Shown here: positions 30,368-41,408 of the stretch, one piece after another
Position numbering within the stretch: the stretch's first letter is position 1
Layout: every line of letters begins with the position of its first letter
Assembly (NCBI RefSeq): GCF_016097555.1
Contig: NC_054701.1
Coordinates: 63,679,927 to 63,743,926 of the forward strand
DNA from: Gigantopelta aegis
Lineage: Eukaryota; Mollusca; Gastropoda; Neomphalida; Peltospiridae
Length of the DNA stretch: 64,000 nucleotides
Direction of reading: 5' to 3'
Made by a program: the position numbers and the translations under genes
The notes under the pieces: generated by a model
Told to the model about the DNA's origin: nothing
Seen by the model: the letters and a program-made list of their open reading frames with translations, nothing else
The model's database searches: none

Positions 30368-31785
30368 TTTAAATCTCGTGAAACAAGCCCTACAGTTCGC
30401 ATCAAAATTCGACGATATTTCTATCGATGAGATGGAAATAATATTACAAGCAAGAAATTCACTGCTATTTAACAACAGCAAGGCATGGTGCAAAAGAGGC
30501 AAACAATCACGGTTTGATGTAACTATGGGTAGTTACGATGGAGCAGAAATTTGCGAAATAGTCGGGCTCTTTCTTCTTTCAGAATTACAAGCCAAATACG
30601 GCAACAATATAGGACTATATCGCGACAATGGCCTAGCTGCATTCAATGAGTCACCGAGAACCATAGAGATAATCAAAAAAGATATTTGCAGAATATTTGC
30701 AAACCATAAACTCAAGATCACCATAGTCGCCAACAAAAAATCTGTAGATTACTTAGACGTAACTCTAGATCTTGAAAAGAGCTCAGTCAAACCCTATATG
30801 AAACCAAACAACACACCTTTATACATCCACAACAAGAGCAACCACCCTCCAAATATCATCCGCAGTATACCAAAAACAATAAATGAAAGGCTTTCTGATA
30901 TATCTTCGAATGAGTGCATCTTTGAAGAAGCGAAACGCCCATATAAGGAAGCCTTACTCAAGAGCGGATATAACTATAACCTCAAATACACCCCAACAGC
31001 AGAAAACAACAGACGCAGAAACAACCGCAATAGAAACATCACCTGGTACAACCCACCATATAGCTCCAACGTGAAAACCAACGTAGGTCACCAGTTCCTC
31101 AGATTACTCGATGAGTGCTTTCCCAAAAGCAACCCTCTCCACAAAATTATAAATCGAAACACCGTTAAAATTAGCTATAGCTGCATGCTTAATGTTGGGA
31201 AAATAATTTCAGCGCATAACAAAACTCTACTTCAACAACACAGAGACAAAGACGCCGTTCCCCCCAGAGAATGCAACTGTAGACGAAGAGCTGAATGTCC
31301 ACTTGAGGGCAAATGCTTGCAGAAAGGAGTAATATATCAAGCTACCGTTAATACACTCGATAACAACAAGCAAGAAACATACGTTGGTTTGACCGAGAAC
31401 ACATTTAAGACGAGATATACTGCGCACACGAGCAGTTTTCAAAACGCAACACAGAAGAACGCAACAGCGCTAAGTCAGTACATTTGGACACTGAAGGATA
31501 GATTCACCCCATACACCATTAAGTGGAAAATCATACTCTCCAGCGAGCAAAAGATGTAACCTCTGCCTGAAGGAAAAACTGTTCATAATGTATAAACCTG
31601 AAACCAGCACACTAAACTCCAAGAATGAACTCGTATCAGCATGTCGACACAGACGCAAATACCTTCTGCGCGCATACCACACATCACCTATAGACCTGCA
31701 TAGTGACGTAACCTCGACGTCACAGAGTCCATTACGTCATCAGCTTTCCGTTGACGGTGTAATTAAATCTACATCTGATGAGTGA
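30327..31785 (+). pseudogene. Penelope-like RT 3' part, zinc motif and GIY-YIG endonuclease
   Basis: The open frame runs from within the left inverted repeat to a TAA at 31557-31559; about 15 residues at its start come from the repeat. RT motifs: FDVTMGSYDGAEICE, then GLYRDNGLAAF, where the family has YRDD, so the second catalytic Asp is Asn here. Next come VDYLDVTLDL and NHPPNIIRSIP, then CNCRRRAECPLEGKC (C-x-C-x5-C-x5-C) and the GIY-YIG-type core QETYVGLTEN...RYTAH. Near 31545 a one-base frameshift ends the frame early; the adjacent frame continues as [19 protein letters not shown] and NELVSACRH to a TGA at 31783-31785, inside the right ribozyme. Missing N-terminus, D-to-N change and frameshift make it inactive. 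Confidence 0.85.
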
Positions 31786-31829
31786 GAGCAATAATTCAAC
31801 TCTCTCACGAAACAAGCCTGTCATGTAGA
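31768..31829 (+). ncRNA. hammerhead ribozyme (type I, short stem III), right copy
   Basis: Stem I is TCTACAT (31768-31774) with ATGTAGA (31823-31829), 7 bp. The core CTGATGA is 31775-31781. Stem II is GTGAGAG (31782-31788) with CTCTCAC (31802-31808), 7 bp, loop 31789-31801. GAA is 31809-31811. Stem III is ACA (31812-31814) with TGT (31819-31821), loop AGCC. Cleavage is predicted after C31822 (site GUC). All canonical core positions are present and all stems are Watson-Crick. The 3-bp stem III is the minimal form reported for Penelope-like elements and retrozymes. Confidence 0.93.
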
Positions 31830-31849
31830 GAAAAACATACACTTTTTAA

Positions 31850-31850
<1 letters not shown>

Positions 31851-31915
<65 letters not shown>
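31851..31915. repeat. (TA)n-(T)n tract
   Basis: TA units from the end of the right inverted repeat run into about 33 consecutive T. Seen from the minus strand this is an A-rich tail. Confidence 0.9.
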
Positions 31916-31919
<4 letters not shown>

Positions 31920-32061
31920 AGTTTTTTCTTCTTCAATAATCAATATGCGATACGCTGAAGCTAAAGGCAGAAATGCACGTGCAATTGTTAAGTCATGGCT
32001 GTTCCAGCAGCTGCTTTCTTCCAGTAGCTATCAATATTCTTGAAGATTAAACCTAGTCTAG

Positions 32062-32266
32062 TGTCGTTCTAGCCAGTGCACCACAACTGGTATATCAAAG
32101 GCTGTGGTATGTGCCATCATGTTGATGGAATGGTGCATATAAAAGATCCCTTGCTGCTAATGTAAAAATGTAGCCGGTTTCATCTCTACGACTATATATA
32201 AAACATATCAAATGTTTGACATCCAATGTGTTCTAGTTGTTTCGTTAAAACAAAACAAATTTTATT
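32062..32266 (+). mobile_element. SINE body + tail 2, head missing
   Basis: Begins at TCTAGCCAGTGCACCAC, has TATAAAAGATCCCTTGCTGC, then tail 2 on the plus strand (AATGTTTGACATCCAATGTG, TTTCGTTAAAACAAAACAAA). No tRNA head. Confidence 0.78.
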
Positions 32267-33330
32267 TTAAACCTAGCCTATATCATAATACTGTTTTCGT
32301 AAACATTTTTCATTTTTTTCTTATTTAGGCCTACATTGAAAGTTGGTTTTTAAAATTATTTGCGAGCTTTATATATGTTTTTATATTAACTTTAACAGTA
32401 TTCGTTATTGATTCCATGTCAATGTATCGGTTCCCTTTTGGCGCAAACGGACTACCTTTATTAGAAATTGTTAACTTTATTGGCAGTGGGAATTGAGTTT
32501 GGGTGATGGAATCTTTATACCAACTTACAACAAGTTCTGAACTACTACGATTCGCCCAAGCAAGGGAAGAAAACACAAGAAACGGTAGCAACAAACAAAA
32601 TGTGCTAATGTGATTCTAGGTCTCACTACACAGATGTCATCTGCCATTGAAACCCATGTTAAACTGCCCAACTTCAAGCGAAGATTGCCCATAGAACGGG
32701 TTCTCGTTGGCACTAACAACATACACCATTGCGAACATACATTATATAAGCATTTATTTTCACTCCAAAATTGAGAACATTTCCGTCTGTGTTTTTTGCT
32801 ATAGGACCGCATTTGGCAGTAGTACCGGTCCGAACAGTTGGTTCATTAACCGATTCACTCCGGCTGTCACTTGCGCTATATACCCATGTCCCAAAAGGTC
32901 GATGCACAATATTACAAAATAACATGGGCAAAATACAGCCAGAAGGCTTACCATTAAACATACATATTGTTTTAATTCTTCACCATTTCCTAGAAGTGAA
33001 TATGTGAACCATAACATGTGTCACAATTAGGAACTATAGTGGACATGATGAATGAACTCTCACCCGGAAGTGATCTGTTTAGTGAGACCTATACCACTGA
33101 GTAATTAAGTTTTAATATTACTTGTCTTCAAGCTGAATGGGATCAAATGTACAAAGACTTTCAGACAACCCTATTCCCAAATAATAGAAATCAGTATGTA
33201 GACGCTGAACAGCTGTCAAATAAAATTCCTCTACAGTGGCCATGATTTTTTTTTTAATTGATTTTTTAATTTGTTTTTTTATAAATCTCAAAATATGTCA
33301 GCTATTCTATAGTATATACTGAAATTCTTT
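32267..33330. other. no gene supported
   Basis: Several overlapping open frames occur on both strands at 32331-33017. A minus-strand GTAAGT donor near 32522 follows a hydrophobic stretch (LLPFLVFSSLAWA), but no ATG or matching second exon could be found, so I do not call a gene. Confidence 0.4.
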
Positions 33331-33511
33331 CAGTGTTCGAGATTAAATTTTTTGGGCAGTATCTCAGTTGGATACTAACATTTCAAAATCTGGTATCCCA
33401 TCTGAGAATTTAGTATTACATGGTATCCCATACTGCGTTCTTGAAGTCTGGTATCCAAAATTAAATTCTGGTATCCCCGGGATACTGGGATACCGTTAAT
33501 CTCGAACACTG
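33331..33511. mobile_element. hAT-like MITE with 16-bp TIR
   Basis: CAGTGTTCGAGATTAA at 33331-33346 is perfectly inverted at 33496-33511. The interior repeats TCTGGTATCCCA-like phrases. The CAGTG terminus is hAT-like. Flanks share only TCTTT, so the 8-bp target duplication is not confirmed. Confidence 0.7.
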
Positions 33512-34536
33512 TCTTTAGATAAGGAAATATTTTTTTTTTACTGAGGTTGATTTATTTGTTGAATGTTGATGTCACACAGCAAGCGAAGTTCAATCAGGTT
33601 TATATTTTAAAATGGCGACAAACACAAGAATACTGATTATGACTTACCACATTATGTACATCAAACATGTCCTGAAGTTATTTGTTTTGTGGCTACTAAA
33701 TAAAATTGTAATAAATAAATAATATAAAAGTGATTTAAAAATTGTCTGTTCATATTTAATTTATCATACTATATATTTAAAACAAATTGCTACACAAAAT
33801 TAGTAATCGCTAATTTTCATACAAAATTTTGAAAATAAAATATTCCCCGAATTAGTAAAGATTTGATGAATAGACATTTAGCATATTTAATCTTATGGTT
33901 GGATATTCTTCTGCTAGTGTTTAGAACAATGGAGAACTGTATGTGCAGCATACATGTAGGCTAAGGCCCTATTGCGAACATAAATTATAAGAGGAAACTG
34001 CTTATTTTGTGCACGGAGCAAAATCGAGCTGTGCCATTACAACTGGAACTTTAATTCTCTGATGCCACCGATGGATTGTGCTTTCGATGAACTGTGCCTT
34101 TGATGAAAATAATTTCGTAGGTACGAATTTTTTTATTTTAGGAACTAATATGAAAGTTAACCTAGTACAAATATTAGAATGATCAGAAACACGTTTAATA
34201 TACAGTCACTAATAGCCTATGTTATGCAGAAAAATATATTTACAATCATTAAAAAGTGTCTTAAAAATGCAGCAAACTCAGGAATGTCTCTTTAATGAAT
34301 AACTGTGTTAATGTGAAATTCAGCTGTATGTGACATCCATGAATTGGTTTATATTTGACACGGAGTGTCCAAATTAAGGGGGGGGGGGAGTGTCAAGGCT
34401 TTCCAACAACTTTCTGTGACCTGCACTTTTCTCAAGTAATTATAATATTGGACAAAACAGAATATTTCACGGTTATTTGACTAGCGGCTCAGATATCGTT
34501 TTTTAAGTTAAATATTAAAATATTCTATATGCTAAC
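33512..34536. other. no gene seen; one dispersed repeat
   Basis: AT-rich. 34138-34270 is similar to 43640-43760 (AGGAA.TAA.ATGAA, CTAGTACAAA.A.TAG, GTCAGAAACAC). The region from 34380 leads into the LINE; its exact 5' end was not determined. Confidence 0.45.
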
Positions 34537-36250
34537 ATGGCAGGTGATACTCTTGTTGACATTTCACAGCCGTCGTTAATCAAATCAGTTGAAACAGCCA
34601 TACAATATTGCATTGATGAACAATCACAAACCTCAACATCTACATCAAATCCAAATAATAGTCCAAAGGAACAAAGTCAAGATAGCCCGATAACACAAAT
34701 GAGAGAATTTTCTTTTATGGAGAACTCAACACCAGATGAAGATCAAACCTATATTAAAACTGTCCATTCTACATCTCCTAAATGTAAATTCACACCCAAG
34801 AGAAAATCTACAGTTTCACGTAAACAAATATTATCGATGCATAGCAAATCATTAAAGGAATTAAATGCACACAAATTACTCATCGACAGAATCTCATCCC
34901 TGGAAGATACGGTTAGCCAATTACAAGAGTCACACAGCGACATCAAGGATCACATAGATACAACAATTGCTGATCTCAGAGTAGCTGTCACCAACCAAAT
35001 GAAAACTGAAGCGAAACACCTATCTACGGATGTAACACACATAGAAATGATTAATTCACAAACAAATGCAATCGTAGAAAAACTTACAAAACGGGTAGCT
35101 CATCTAGAAAATGAGAATGGAAATCTTCGAAAAAGGTTGCAAGAGTACATATCTAAAACTGAGCAACTGATGATACAAAGTACAATGATATCCACAGAAA
35201 ACAATGATAATCATTTGTCAAAAGATTCTCATAACCAAGTCCCATGTGTAACTCCACAAAGCTACAGTAATGTAGTGAAAAGAAACCTGGCGTCTGGATC
35301 AGTTAACATTGTCGGCAATGCAATAAACAAAGAAACATCAAATACAAATGCATTAATTACTGACTCAAGAAAAAAGCCAATTGCTACGAAGAATGAACAA
35401 GTCCTAGTCACAAGAAATATACCATTACGAAATAAATATGAAATACTAGAAGACAAACCTGAGTATGAAGAAATAGAAGTAGTCACAGGCTTTGGCCAGA
35501 ACTCTACAACGCCACGTATGACCCCAAATGATGCGTCGACGTCATCAACGTTGATGTTTACGGTACCATACAGTACAGAGATCATTAAACACGATACTAC
35601 TCATTTAATCCTTGGAGACTAGGTCATTAAAGGACTACATGCAACTATGATGGCAACACCAGAAAATGACACATGTCAAATAATATGTCAGCCTGGTCTT
35701 AAATATCATCAGCTGATAGACTGGCTTAACCAACAACATATTAATCACAGAGTTAAACGAATTACATTCCACTTGGGTATCAACCAATGCAAAACCATGC
35801 AACCTTTCAAAGAAAACATTTGGACGCACTGATCGCAGAAACAAGGTCAACAGTACCAAATGCACATATATATATTTCTCCTCCATCATACCAACTAAAG
35901 GAAACAAAGACATCAACGGTGTGGTTTTAAAATCAAATGACACGGTGTCAGCATTTTGCAGTGAAAACGAATGTCATTTCATTGATCATACAAAATATTT
36001 CACTACTCGCTATGGTGCACCTCAACAGAAAAATTACAGAGACTTGTTGCATCCAAGTGTCGTGGGTACCAGTCTCATCGCGAAAAACATAAAGTGGCCG
36101 CAGCGAACACATTCAAAGGTCGCCGTGTCTCACTACACATATACTCAGCCTGATATTAACAAAATCTCCATGGATAAGCTTGAACTGATGAAACATCACT
36201 TCCAGCAGTTCAACATTCTTCTTGAACAATGGAGTGGAAAGTTTTCTTAA
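34537..36250 (+). pseudogene. LINE ORF1: coiled coil + SGNH-type esterase, broken
   Basis: The ATG at 34537 opens 361 codons. Residues ~1-100 are Ser/Thr/Gln-rich and basic. Residues ~105-225 form a coiled coil (LLIDRISSLEDTVSQLQES; AIVEKLTKRVAHLENENG) likely to trimerise ORF1 and bind RNA. The frame ends HLILGD followed by TAG at 35620-35622, then reads on as VIKGLHATMM. This is block I of SGNH/GDSL esterases (GDS), so the catalytic Ser codon itself is the stop. Further blocks follow: FHLGINQCKTM (family form LGxND), a frameshift near 35832, and RDLLHPSVVGTSLIAKNIK with the catalytic His. ORF1 esterases are known from CR1-group LINEs and may act on membranes or lipids. At least two lesions. 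Confidence 0.75.
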
Positions 36251-36377
36251 AGTGATTCCCGATCTAGAAAATATACACATGTGCATGTATAACTTTTTCT
36301 AGAATGTCACATTTAGTCATATAGTCTGGTCGATGCTCATTCATTAATTAGTTAGACTATAATTATTAGGAATTATA

Positions 36378-37494
36378 GGGCTCCAAAGTACGATGAATGC
36401 TGTCAATCAATATGCTATATGTAATGATCTTCCCATTAATGTTGAAAAATCTAACATTATTGTCTTCAATAAGCGTAAAATGAACACAGATCATCTTAAC
36501 TTAACCATAGGGTCCTCCAAAATTAACATATCTAATGACTACACATATTTGGGTATCACTATAGACAGCCATGGTAAATTCAACATTGGTGTAAAGTGTT
36601 TAAAAAACAAAGGACTTAAATCTTTAAATCACTTATTAAAATCAATTATCAAACACAATCCACCTATCAATATTTGCACTAAACTATTCAATACATTAAT
36701 TAAACCAGTGTTGTTATATGGGAGTGAAATTTGGGGACCACAAGTTTGTAACACAAATTATTTTACTCTTGATGTAGAAAAAGTACACATAAAATTCTGT
36801 AAATGGATTTTGGGGGTCAATAAATATACCAGTAATGCTGCAGCATTAGCAGTATTAGGAAGATTGCCACTGACGTATGATATAATTATTAATGCCTTTG
36901 AATATGTATTACATATCCAGACTTCAAACAACCCACTGTTAACTGCTGCGTTTATTGATAGCTCAACTCCAGAATTATCGACTGCATGCACTTTAGGTGA
37001 AATCGTAATTAAATGCGAGCAGTACTTTTTGCAGTATATTACGACACAGCTAACATCAAACAAAAATTGTAACAAATGGTAAAAAAATGCGCACATATAT
37101 GTCATTCAAACAAATTTCGAGTTCAGTTTAGTCCTATTTATTACATACCAAAGACTATGAAAGCAGCAAAGCTTTTAGTAGGCTTCGTTTGAGTTCACAT
37201 TCACATATGATTGAAAAGGGAAGATACAAGAAACCACCTGTCCCTGCGAATGAGAGATATTGTCCCAACTGTCCCCTAGAAGTTGAAGACGAATATCATT
37301 TCATTATGACGTGCCCTATATATAATGCTTTTAGAAATGATTTACATCATAAAATAATAAAACAAGAGTCACATTTTTCTTTTTTGACTAATAATGACAA
37401 ATTCTTATTTCTTACAAGCAACAATATTCCGGAATTATACCCTATCATTTGCAATTTTGTAAAGAGATGCTTTAAGTTGCGTGAAAGCATATGA
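36378..37494 (+). pseudogene. LINE ORF2, C-terminal third of reverse transcriptase region
   Basis: Starts abruptly within the RT after the catalytic YADD block: GLQSTMNAVNQYAICNDLPI, then INVEKSNIIVFNKRK, YTYLGITIDSHGKF, LIKPVLLYGSEIWGP and FCKWILGVNKYTSNAA. A stop at 37080-37082 and a frameshift precede FSRLRLSSHSHMIEKGRYK, VPANERYCPNCP and YHFIMTCPIYNAFR, a C-x2-C-x8-H-x4-C zinc motif typical of the CR1/Jockey ORF2 C-terminus. No catalytic residues remain, so it cannot reverse-transcribe. Confidence 0.8.
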
Positions 37495-37830
37495 GTTGGA
37501 AGTAATTTCAAATTGTTTGCATTTCACGTCTGTATAAACTAATGGAGAATGTACGAGGGTGTGTGGATTCGTGAAAAATAATTCACGAACGCCATAGTTG
37601 GTTTTTTATGGCTCTACACTTCTGACAATATTTGCTTTTACCTAAATATTAATATCACTAATAATAAGGCTTAAATTACATATGTATTTGTTGATTCAGG
37701 TGTTTGTTCATGTAATTAATGTATATTTATGTTACTGTTACTGCAGATAAATGTATATTATATTGTTATTTTTGCTCTGCCCATATTCGGATGTTATGCA
37801 AATAAATTATTCTTATTCTTATGCTTAGGG

Positions 37831-38624
37831 TAAATAAAGCGCGACGTCATGTCGGTTGGCGTTCAGTCTCTCGGACCATAAAGACTTACAGAAATAAAAA
37901 TAAAGATTTTAAAGGTAACAGCAAATAAAAATATAAAGAAATATTGTCACAGAGGTACAGCACATACAAACAGAACAGATGAAGTATTTAAAGATTACAG
38001 ATTTTCACAGCGTTAGGTTCACAGTAGATTTACGTTCCTTTCCTTGACGTAGTGATAGGCCTAAGGTCGACGACAGTCACTTTTCGCACCCTTGTTTTGG
38101 GTTCGTACACAATAAATATAGCATATCTTACCGTAATTTCACTTAAAATGTGGTAGTTGTGGTCTGTATATTGCTTTTGTACATGGGGCATTTGTTGATC
38201 AAAATTTGTAGTCGTCATGATGTAACAAAATGGCCATGGTTTTTACCCACTATTACTGTCGTTTTAGCTTTTTCCTGAACTTGGTGCAAACCAAACATAG
38301 CAAACTTTGCTCCTACTAGGTTCTATAAAGTCTTTCCTGGACATAGTTGTATAAGCAATTTTGAAAAAAATTACATATCATTTAAAAATTGATTTTTTGT
38401 TCAACATACACTCAGTGTACCCATGATCTGAGCCGTACTCATATTATAACATCATGTAGCCCGAGTACTCTAACTGTAAGAGAGCTAGACGGACATTTGG
38501 ACATAAACACGCTCTCGTTAGTCGGAGACCAAGCTATGTATTTGTTTGGCAATTGCCGACAACCAAACAGTTGTCAAAGATTTCCGCTCTAATACCACAA
38601 CAATCCTATGTTTGACGTCAAATA
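37831..38624. repeat. fragments of dispersed repeats; no gene
   Basis: 38062-38155 matches the left end of the 5325-5913 element (AAGGTCGACGACAGTCACTT, GTACACAATAAATATAGCAT). 38455-38510 matches 57860-57980 (GAGTACTCTAACTGTAAGAG). The rest is unassigned. Confidence 0.6.
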
Positions 38625-39235
38625 CATTTACATCAATCTAATTAAAATTAGCTCCACTATTACATGTGGATCTAAAGACAGCCAGTTGGAGCTCATGTCC
38701 ACCAATCAAAACCTTACTTGCAGAATCCTGCCAGTGATTTAAAACTAACAACACTGCGTAGTCCCCAATGTCCAGGTAACATTTCGTCTGTAAATAATAA
38801 TTTAAATATTGTCCAATCACACTTCGCCTTTTATAACGTTATTTGGGAGCATACAAATTCTAAAAATATCGGGCGAGTCTATTTTAGTGGCCGCAGTACA
38901 GCGAACCATACCAATACGTACGGGGTGGGTTATCAGTCTTCAATTTTACATTAAAAATTATTTATTTATTTATAAAATTTAAAAAAACTAAATCAGTCTT
39001 CAGTTTTACATTACAAATTATTTATTTTATAAAATAAAACATGTTTTAAGGCATTCGTAATGCACACGAAATATGTCGTATACCCTCAGGATAATTCGGA
39101 ATGTTTTCAAATTATTTTTAAATCATTGGCAGGATTCTGCAAGTAAGGTTTTGATTGGTGGACATGAGCTCCAACTGGCTGTCTTTAGATCCACATGTAA
39201 TAGTGGAGCTAATTTTAATTAGATTGCATTTACAT
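38625..39235. mobile_element. long-TIR MITE (Mutator-like?), family M2, copy 2, with TSD
   Basis: Element 38634-39226 (593 bp), flanked by CATTTACAT at 38625-38633 and 39227-39235. Same ends and same core as copy 1 (CTAACAACACTGCGTAGTC, TTGGGAGCATACAAATTC, CAGCGAACCATACCAATACG). The left arm is shorter because a segment of about 60 bp near the arm end is absent. Confidence 0.82.
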
Positions 39236-39467
39236 CGACCATTTTCGAGTTACTTGATTAAAAAAAAATTCAGATATTAATCACTAATACACACACTACA
39301 GAAAGAAACCCGACAGCACCCACATTCAGCTAAGCTTCGGCAAACTCCGGACAGCAGAATTTTAAGTTCGCCGACCTATATCGTTACGTTGCGTCACATG
39401 ATCGCCCACTCAGCCATTCCGTCTTCCAGGGGCCGTCTCAAAACGACAAGTGCCCGACAATCACAAC
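39236..39467. other. no gene seen
   Basis: Short non-coding interval. Confidence 0.4.
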
Positions 39468-39595
39468 AAAAAGTTTGTTTTGTGTAACGACACTACTAGA
39501 GCACATTGATTCATTAATCATCGGCAATTGGATGTCAAATATTTGGTAATTTTATCATAGTGTTAGAGAGGAAATCTGCTACATTTAGTAGCATC
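39468..39595 (-). mobile_element. SINE tail 2 fragment
   Basis: On the plus strand: AAGTTTGTTTTGTGTAACGAC, CTAGAGCACATTGATTCATT, ATCGGCAATTGGATGTCAAA, GAGAGGAAATCTGCTACATTT. The body and head are missing. Confidence 0.72.
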
Positions 39596-39902
39596 GTCAA
39601 AAGTATACGCTCGATTCGTCACCTGTGCCGCCATAGCTCGGCAAAGCACAAACGACAGCCTGTTGTCAGTTTCAGTTAACACGTGCGTTTGCTGATTTCA
39701 AATTGTAGGGTTCGTCTCAAAAAGTTAAAAGAGAAATCTTGCGCAATACGAAGAACGTTCGGTTGAGGATACGGTACTAGTCTTTCGTTAAAACCGGTTT
39801 GATCTTGACAACGTATTGTCGACAATCGTACAGTCCTATTTCAGAATTAATATTTTATAAAGTGTTAGTAGAACTTTAGAAGTTTAGTTTGTATACTAAC
39901 TA

Positions 39903-40285
39903 GAAACACAGTAATCATGTCGTGGTTAGGCCATCGGTCTACAGGCTGGTAGGTAATGGGTTCGAATCCCAGTCGAGGCATGGGATTTTTAATCCAGATA
40001 CCGACTCCAAACCCTGAGTGAGTGCTCCGCAAGGCTCAATGGGTAGGTGTAAACCACTTGCACCGACCAGTGATCCATAACTGGTTCAACAAAGGCCATG
40101 GTTTGTGCTAAGCGCAAATAAAAGATCCCTTGCTGCTCGGAAAGAGTAGCCCATGTAGTGGCGACAACAGGTTTCCTCTCAAAATATGTGTGGTCCTTAA
40201 CCATATGTCTGATGCCATATAACCGTAAATAAAATGTGTTGAGTGCGTCGTTAAATAAAAATTTCTTTCTTTACATTAATCATGT
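39903..40285 (+). mobile_element. tRNA-derived SINE, head A/tail 1, head start trimmed
   Basis: SINE about 39912-40275 with B box GGGTTCGAATCCC, a perfect tRNA-like form, and tail 1. TAATCATGT occurs directly before it and again at about 40278, a likely 9-bp duplication. Short deletions in the body (GTGCTAAGCGC). Confidence 0.82.
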
Positions 40286-40319
40286 ATATATTTTTTTTAA
40301 ATAAAATATGCTAAAGTAG

Positions 40320-40490
40320 ACAATGAACGTTTTCACTTAAGTTTTAATGAAGTTAGAGCATATTGATTTAATAATCATCCGACGCCATACAACCGTAAAT
40401 AAAATGTGTTGAGTGTGTCGTTAAATAAAACATATCCTATCCTTCCTTCCATCTGTTGTTGGATGTCTAACATTTGGTAATTTTGACATA
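40320..40490. mobile_element. SINE tail 2 interrupted by a tail 1 fragment
   Basis: Tail 2 starts TTAGAGCATATTGATTTAATAATCATC, breaks into tail 1 (CCGACGCCATACAACCGTAA to AAACATATCCTATCCTTCC), then resumes with TTGTTGGATGTCTAACATTTGG. This is a nested or template-switched arrangement. Confidence 0.65.
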
Positions 40491-40659
40491 TACTAGTAAT
40501 CGGATGCATGTGCAGGGGGAGGATATTGGAGGTCGGAACCCTTACCTGCCCAAGCTTAAAAAAAATTTAAATTTATTTTCAGGGGGAGCATGGCCCCATA
40601 TAAACTTCGCTCAACACAGTCTATAACCCCAACCCCGCTGAAATCCCTGCACACGCGCC

Positions 40660-40795
40660 TTAGAAACCCGCTACATTTGTTTTTAGCAAGGGATCGTTTA
40701 TATGTACCATCCCACGGACAGGATATCATATACCATGGTCTTTTATATACCCGCCGATGGGGATCGATCCTAGACTGACCGCGCATTTCAAAAAA
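40660..40795 (-). mobile_element. SINE fragment: short body + head B remnant
   Basis: AGCAAGGGATCGTTTATATG, CCATCCCACGGACAGGATA and GGGGATCGATCCTAGACTGACCGCGCAT on the plus strand, i.e. body plus reversed head B, with a deletion between them. Confidence 0.65.
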
Positions 40796-41408
40796 CACCT
40801 TTTTAGGTCTAAGTAATGAATAAAAATAACATATAGTCTTGAAAAATGTTACGTAAATCGAACACAGTACCCTCTTCCTCTACCCCTAGAGCGTTACGTA
40901 ATTAGTAACACCCCCTTCATGTAACGCGTATGCCAGCAGCTGGCCACTGTCAAAATTTCAAGGCAAATCCCCCACTCACCGACCCCTGGAAAGGTGTTGT
41001 ACCATACCTCTATGGATATAAATATGTTTTGGAGATATGAGACGACCCCTCAATCAAGACAGTTAAATTTGTTCACAAATTGCGAAATCTCACGTGATCT
41101 CTTGTTGGGGAATTCCACACTTGTGATAAGCCATTGAAAACCGAGATCGGTAGGAGCCCGTCAAAAGTGTCCCACTTTCGAAATACTGGCTTTGTTTTTG
41201 ACCTGGATAAGCCAGCGTAGTGAAACCAATGCGGAGTGCGGCGTCATATATGCACCAAACGTAATTGGATTTTCTGTTCTATATGCTTAAATAATAAAAA
41301 TATTCCGGATACTGCCGCTTTAATATTACAGGACAGTTATACTATAATAATTACTCTTTATTTATATTGCACTGTGTGCCTCTCATCTACCGTATTGAGA
41401 ATACATTT
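40796..41408. other. no gene seen
   Basis: Non-coding sequence without a recognised repeat. Confidence 0.4.

Larger units (their letters stand above)
30278..31857 (+). mobile_element. Penelope-like retroelement with hammerhead-bearing inverted repeats
   Basis: A 1580-bp unit bounded by identical inverted repeats of 95 bp (30278-30372 and 31763-31857). Each repeat contains a complete type I hammerhead ribozyme. Between them lie the 3' part of the reverse transcriptase, a CxC-type zinc motif and a GIY-YIG endonuclease. Penelope-like elements are known to carry LTR-like terminal repeats, sometimes inverted, and hammerhead motifs. This copy lacks the N-terminal two thirds of the RT, so it is truncated. 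(TA)n lies near both sides. Confidence 0.88.
34537..37830 (+). mobile_element. CR1/Jockey-type LINE with internal deletion
   Basis: ORF1 (34537-36250, coiled coil plus esterase) is followed after about 130 bp by only the last third of ORF2 (36378-37494), then a 3' UTR ending in ATTCTTATTCTTATG-type units at about 37825. The apurinic endonuclease and the catalytic half of the reverse transcriptase are missing. The clade (CR1/L2-like within the Jockey group) is inferred from the ORF1 esterase and C-terminal motifs. Confidence 0.75.

Noticed and set aside
32331..32812. Possible secreted-protein exon on the minus strand (hydrophobic LLPFLVFSSLAWA, donor GTAAGT near 32522)
   Set aside because: The open frame lacks an in-frame ATG at the right place, runs through the donor, and no partner exon was found.
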